Positions 61,431 to 64,000 of a stretch of DNA of 64,000 bases are shown here, piece after piece. The DNA is from Sphingomonas pokkalii (GTDB lineage Bacteria > Pseudomonadota > Alphaproteobacteria > Sphingomonadales > Sphingomonadaceae). The notes beneath the pieces were generated by a model. The model had not been told where the DNA came from and did no database searches. It was given only the letters and a program-made list of their open reading frames with translations. The position numbers and the translations under genes are program-made. The DNA is taken from assembly GCF_003096275.1 (NCBI RefSeq), contig NZ_QENQ01000001.1, positions 1,355,755-1,419,754 on the forward strand, given 5' to 3'. Position 1 is the first letter of the stretch. Each line of letters begins with the position of its first letter.

Positions 61431-62347
61431 CGCTGCTCCGCCAACCTTCGTGGGGCGCATATACTCGGCAATACGGTAGGGAATTTAGTGGCTGACCGTG
61501 TGGCCGGGGGTGGTAGTGTCAGAGGCAGTAGCGCCGATGACGATATCAACTCCGATCTGGTGAAATTTACCCCTGAAGAACGGGCGGCCATGTTGCCGGG
61601 GGCGGTGCGCACCATCGATCCCGACCTTGTGCTAGGCCTTGGGGGCGGAGGCGCGAATGCGCTGGCCGATGAAATCGTGGTGACAGCGCAGCGGCGAGGA
61701 GTTGAAGGTGCTACCGCTCCGCGAGCCAGTGCAGTAACCGGCATCTCCTTGACCGCTGCCCAATTCGCAGATTGGGTCAAAGGGATGAATAAAACCGGGG
61801 GACTTCAAGCTCCGCCTCGGCAGGCTAACACGATCAATAGCAACAAGGGTGTCGAGCAAGCTGTAGCCAGGGCACCATCGGATAGAGGGGGGCCTGACAC
61901 AACACCTCCGGCTGATCTCGACGATTTCATGGTGGCGATATCTAAGCCATTGCTAAACCTCCGCGTTAGCGGGGCAGCGCGGAAAAGTTTGTTACCGTGG
62001 GACGAAACGTTGATGGTCAGCTGGTGGTGACCCCTGTTCAGCTTGCAGGCTCTCAAGGCGGTGGCGGGTTCTGGATTCCAACTGATTCTGTGACCACGGC
62101 GCACACCCATCCTTATGATGCGTATCAGCCGCCGCACGGTCGTGACGATGACTATGTCAAGGTTACGAACAAATCATCGTATGAAATCAGCGCCGCTAGC
62201 GGGAATATCTTTGAGCTAGGTAGGTATCAGGGTTCGCCATCAATCAGGATAATAAAGTCCCCTGATAATTTTGGATCGTGGGAAAGATATCAGGTGAACC
62301 CAGAGCAGTATAGGATATACGATGCTAAAAAATATCCGCCTCGCTAA
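61431..62347 (+). pseudogene. frameshifted polymorphic-toxin cassette with JAMM-like tip
   Basis: First part (frame to 62030) starts ILGNTVGNLVADRVAGGG, a paralogue of the end of the fragment at 58.5 kb, then LVKFTPEERAAMLPGAVRTI and ADEIVVTAQRRG linkers. At the AAAA of 61983-61986 one A appears missing; restoring it joins to VTVGRNVDGQLVVTPVQLAG and TTAHTHPYDAYQPP. The HxHP followed by Asp pair is like JAMM-type metalloprotease toxins, though the usual Ser is not seen. The frame ends at 62347. Composition is clearly lower in GC than neighbours. Confidence 0.65.
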
Positions 62348-62766
62348 TAGAGGTTCTATCTGCGCGCTGGTCTTATTGATCCAGAGTGCGTGCGTAACTC
62401 CTTCAGTTTCGCAAAAATGGAGAACTTAAGGGAGCTTACGTTCTCGCAAAATTGGAAAGCGTTGAAGATATAAAATCTGATAGCGATGGAATATCGATAG
62501 ATGGAGCGTGCCGTCTCAATTTTATTCATAAGATGACCCTTTTGGGGTCAATTAATGGTCAACGGTATTCATATACGAGGACTTCTGGCAAGCCTGTTCC
62601 TGGGCGAGATTATTATATACTCATAGCGCCGGATCAGGATGGATCGGAAGTGATATGGGTATCTCCGGCAAGTCTCGGATTTTGTGATGGTCGTGGAGCT
62701 GCGGCCCAACTTGGGATGGAACTGGAATACCAGCAACTCGAACGACGGCATCCTTGCCTGAAATAG
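62322..62766 (+). pseudogene. lipoprotein gene, likely immunity partner, frameshifted
   Basis: ATG at 62322 inside the toxin end starts MLKNIRLANRGSICALVLLI QSACVTPS, a lipoprotein signal with lipobox QSAC. In the AAAAA run 62413-62417 an extra A ends this frame; one frame over the protein goes on NGELKGAYVLAKLESVEDI to LGMELEYQQLERRHPCLK at 62766. Together about 147 residues. Position right after the toxin fits an immunity protein in the periplasm; no family recognised. Confidence 0.6.
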
Positions 62767-62810
62767 ATCGGCCAGACATGCGGATCGGCGGGTCAGGTCC
62801 GCAAATGGAA

Positions 62811-63770
62811 TTACGGTGACAGTTTACTAAAAACCCATAATCTATTACGCTTCCGCAATGGCCCGCCTCCCACGCTTGGTCCTTCCGCCGCCATTGCCGG
62901 GCGTAGGTGGAGCGAAGCGGAACCGGAGGCCGGCAATGGCGGCGTCGCCGCTTCCGGAGCCGGCGGGCGGTAGCCCAGGCTGCTGTGCGGCCGAACGGTG
63001 TTGTAGTGTCGGCGCCACGCCTCAATCAGCACCTTGGCCTCGGCGAGGCTGTAGAAGATCTCGCCGTTGAGCAGCTCGTCGCGAAGCGACCCGTTGAAGC
63101 TCTCGTTATAGCCGTTCTCCCATGGCGAGCCCGGGGCGATGTAGAGCGTCTTCACGCCGATCTGGCCGAGCCAGGTCTGGACGGCGGTGGCGATGAACTC
63201 GCTGCCGTTGTCCGACCTGATGTGCGCTGGCGGACCCCGTTCGATGAACAGGTCGGCCAACGCGGCCAGCACGTCTTCGTGGCGGAGCTGGCGTGACACG
63301 ACCAGTGCCAGGCACTCGCGACTGGCCTCGTCGATGATGGTCAGGATGCGGAACTTGCGTCCATCGTGGGTACGCTCCTCGACGAAATCATAGGCCCAGA
63401 CATGCCCCGGATACTCTGGTCGAAGCCGGATGCAGGAGCCGTCATTGAGCCACAGCCGGCCGCGTTTCGGTTGGCGCTGCGGCACCTTGAGCCCCTCGCG
63501 CCGCCAGATCCGCTCGACCCGTTTGTGGTTCACCGACCAGCCTGCCGCGTGCAGCAGCGCGGTCACTCGACGGTAGCCGTAGCGCCCGTACTGCTTCGCC
63601 AGCGCGACGATGTCGTCGGTGAGCGCCTGCTCATCATCTGCCCCGCATGGCACTTTGCGCTGCGTCGACCGGTGCTGGCCGAGCACGCGGCATACCCGCC
63701 GTTCGGACACGTCCAGCACATCTCGGACCTGATCGATGCAGCGTCGGCGCCGTGCGGGGCTCAGAAGTTT
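62811..63770 (-). CDS. IS3-family transposase OrfB (DDE integrase)
   Basis: About 320 residues from the frameshift site. HTH_21 region ([31 protein letters not shown]), then the retroviral-like integrase core with Asp in [10 protein letters not shown], Asp in [10 protein letters not shown] and Glu in [15 protein letters not shown], and the typical [20 protein letters not shown]. The frame is open to 63947, but that upstream part overlaps OrfA and would be skipped. Catalyses transposition when fused to OrfA by -1 frameshifting. DDE residues complete. Confidence 0.92.
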   Translation of the reverse strand, partial: KLLSPARRRRCIDQVRDVLDVSERRVCRVLGQHRSTQRKVPCGADDEQALTDDIVALAKQYGRYGYRRVTALLHAAGWSVNHKRVERIWRREGLKVPQRQPKRGRLWLNDGSCIRLRPEYPGHVWAYDFVEERTHDGRKFRILTIIDEASRECLALVVSRQLRHEDVLAALADLFIERGPPAHIRSDNGSEFIATAVQTWLGQIGVKTLYIAPGSPWENGYNESFNGSLRDELLNGEIFYSLAEAKVLIEAWRRHYNTVRPHSSLGYRPPAPEAATPPLPASGSASLHLRPAMAAEGPSVGGGPLRKRNRLWVFSKLSP

Positions 63771-64000
63771 CCCTTTGCTGCCTCCTGCAGGATCAGCTTG
63801 TCGAGCGTCAGATCCGAGATCGCACGACGCAGCCGGGCGTTCTCCTTCTCCAGATCCTTCATCCGACGCGCCTGATCCGTCTTCAGGCCGCCATATTCCT
63901 TGCGCCAGCGATAGTAGGTCTGCTCGCTGACCGCGATACGCCGGCAAGCCTCAGCGGTCGTCCCACCCTGACCCAGCACAATTTCCACCTCACGCAGCTT
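63761..64000 (-). CDS. IS3-family OrfA (partial)
   Basis: Open to the window edge; the visible part reads [44 protein letters not shown], a helix-turn-helix, then the leucine-rich helix [20 protein letters not shown], ending AAKGNF. The N-terminus lies outside. Binds the IS ends. Confidence 0.9.
   Translation of the reverse strand, partial: KLREVEIVLGQGGTTAEACRRIAVSEQTYYRWRKEYGGLKTDQARRMKDLEKENARLRRAISDLTLDKLILQEAAKGNF
63767..63773 (-). other. programmed -1 frameshift site of the IS3 element
   Basis: Minus-strand GGGAAAC in the OrfA frame as G GGA AAC, a perfect X XXY YYZ slippery heptamer, seven bases before the OrfA stop and directly leading into the OrfB frame (GGG AAA CTT). Confidence 0.8.

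Larger units (their letters stand above)
62811..64000 (-). mobile_element. IS3-family insertion sequence, cut by the right edge
   Basis: OrfA and orfB overlap with a slippery heptamer between them. The left end is close to the orfB stop at 62811; a terminal TGACAGTTTACT at 62817 is a candidate end but the other end is outside the window, so inverted repeats and target duplication cannot be checked. It lies just after the lipoprotein gene. Confidence 0.85.

Noticed and set aside
63771..63947. Upstream part of the long OrfB frame as a separate N-terminus
   Set aside because: It overlaps the convincing OrfA frame; the slippery heptamer explains how OrfB is made without it.

Overview
The window is high-GC chromosomal DNA from an alphaproteobacterium, most likely a sphingomonad (Sphingomonas or a close relative). 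The reasons are gene content rather than any search: CcrM methyltransferase with GANTC sites in its leader, split pntAA/pntAB/pntB with an aa3 oxidase subunit IV microprotein, a DUF1134/EipA protein, several TonB-dependent receptors, CTCCCC/GGGGAG intergenic hairpins, and a full-length gene transfer agent (GTA) cluster of the Rhodobacter capsulatus type.

Layout. 1-23 kb is core genome: DUF1272 fragment, glmM, a dicarboxylate symporter, a 2OG-Fe(II) oxygenase, glutathione reductase, ccrM, folP, an NtrC-type regulator, the transhydrogenase operon, a MarR-like protein, tRNA-Val, an XRE regulator divergent from a DUF6456 gene, a DUF2339 membrane protein, a GST, a DapF-like epimerase and a TonB receptor. 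23.3-39.1 kb is a single-strand, mostly overlapping GTA cluster running from small terminase to a DUF2793 protein, in the order of RcGTA g1-g15. It departs from the archetype in several ways: a two-EF-hand lipoprotein with inverted hairpins between terminase and portal; a head-spike-like module (spike-base protein, 42-residue peptide, glycine-rich fibre protein, frameshifted small ORF) between capsid and head-tail connector; no recognisable g7; a g12 protein fused to a ~558-residue N-terminal part with an internal ribosome site at the domain border; and a g15 shorter than expected. 39.2-43.7 kb returns to core genes (OmpA, YgfZ, dihydroorotase, EipA-like, tRNA-Ser).

43.7-57.9 kb, after tRNA-Ser(GCT), is an accessory block aimed at metal, probably copper, handling: two DUF2946 proteins, three TonB-dependent receptors, a secreted DJ-1/PfpI protein, DUF2244 and PepSY membrane proteins, an MbnP/MbnH (metallo-mystery) pair, CopC, and a CopD-PCu(A)C fusion cut off inside its copper chaperone domain. 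57.9-64 kb is a mobile/polymorphic-toxin junkyard: pretoxin remnants, a truncated primase, a frameshifted tyrosine recombinase, a HigB/HigA-type toxin-antitoxin pair behind tandem promoter repeats, a frameshifted JAMM-like toxin with a lipoprotein (likely immunity) gene, and an IS3-family element running off the right edge.

The most notable ideas are: (1) a near-identical operator (TAACCAAAT-C/G-GGTT) lies both in front of the XRE regulator/DUF6456 pair and in front of the GTA cluster, suggesting that the pair controls GTA production; (2) the GTA carries its own head-spike module with a poly-glycine adhesin; (3) the ccrM leader has two perfect, inverted DnaA boxes and four GANTC sites in 250 bp. 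All family assignments are from reading the translations; no database was searched.
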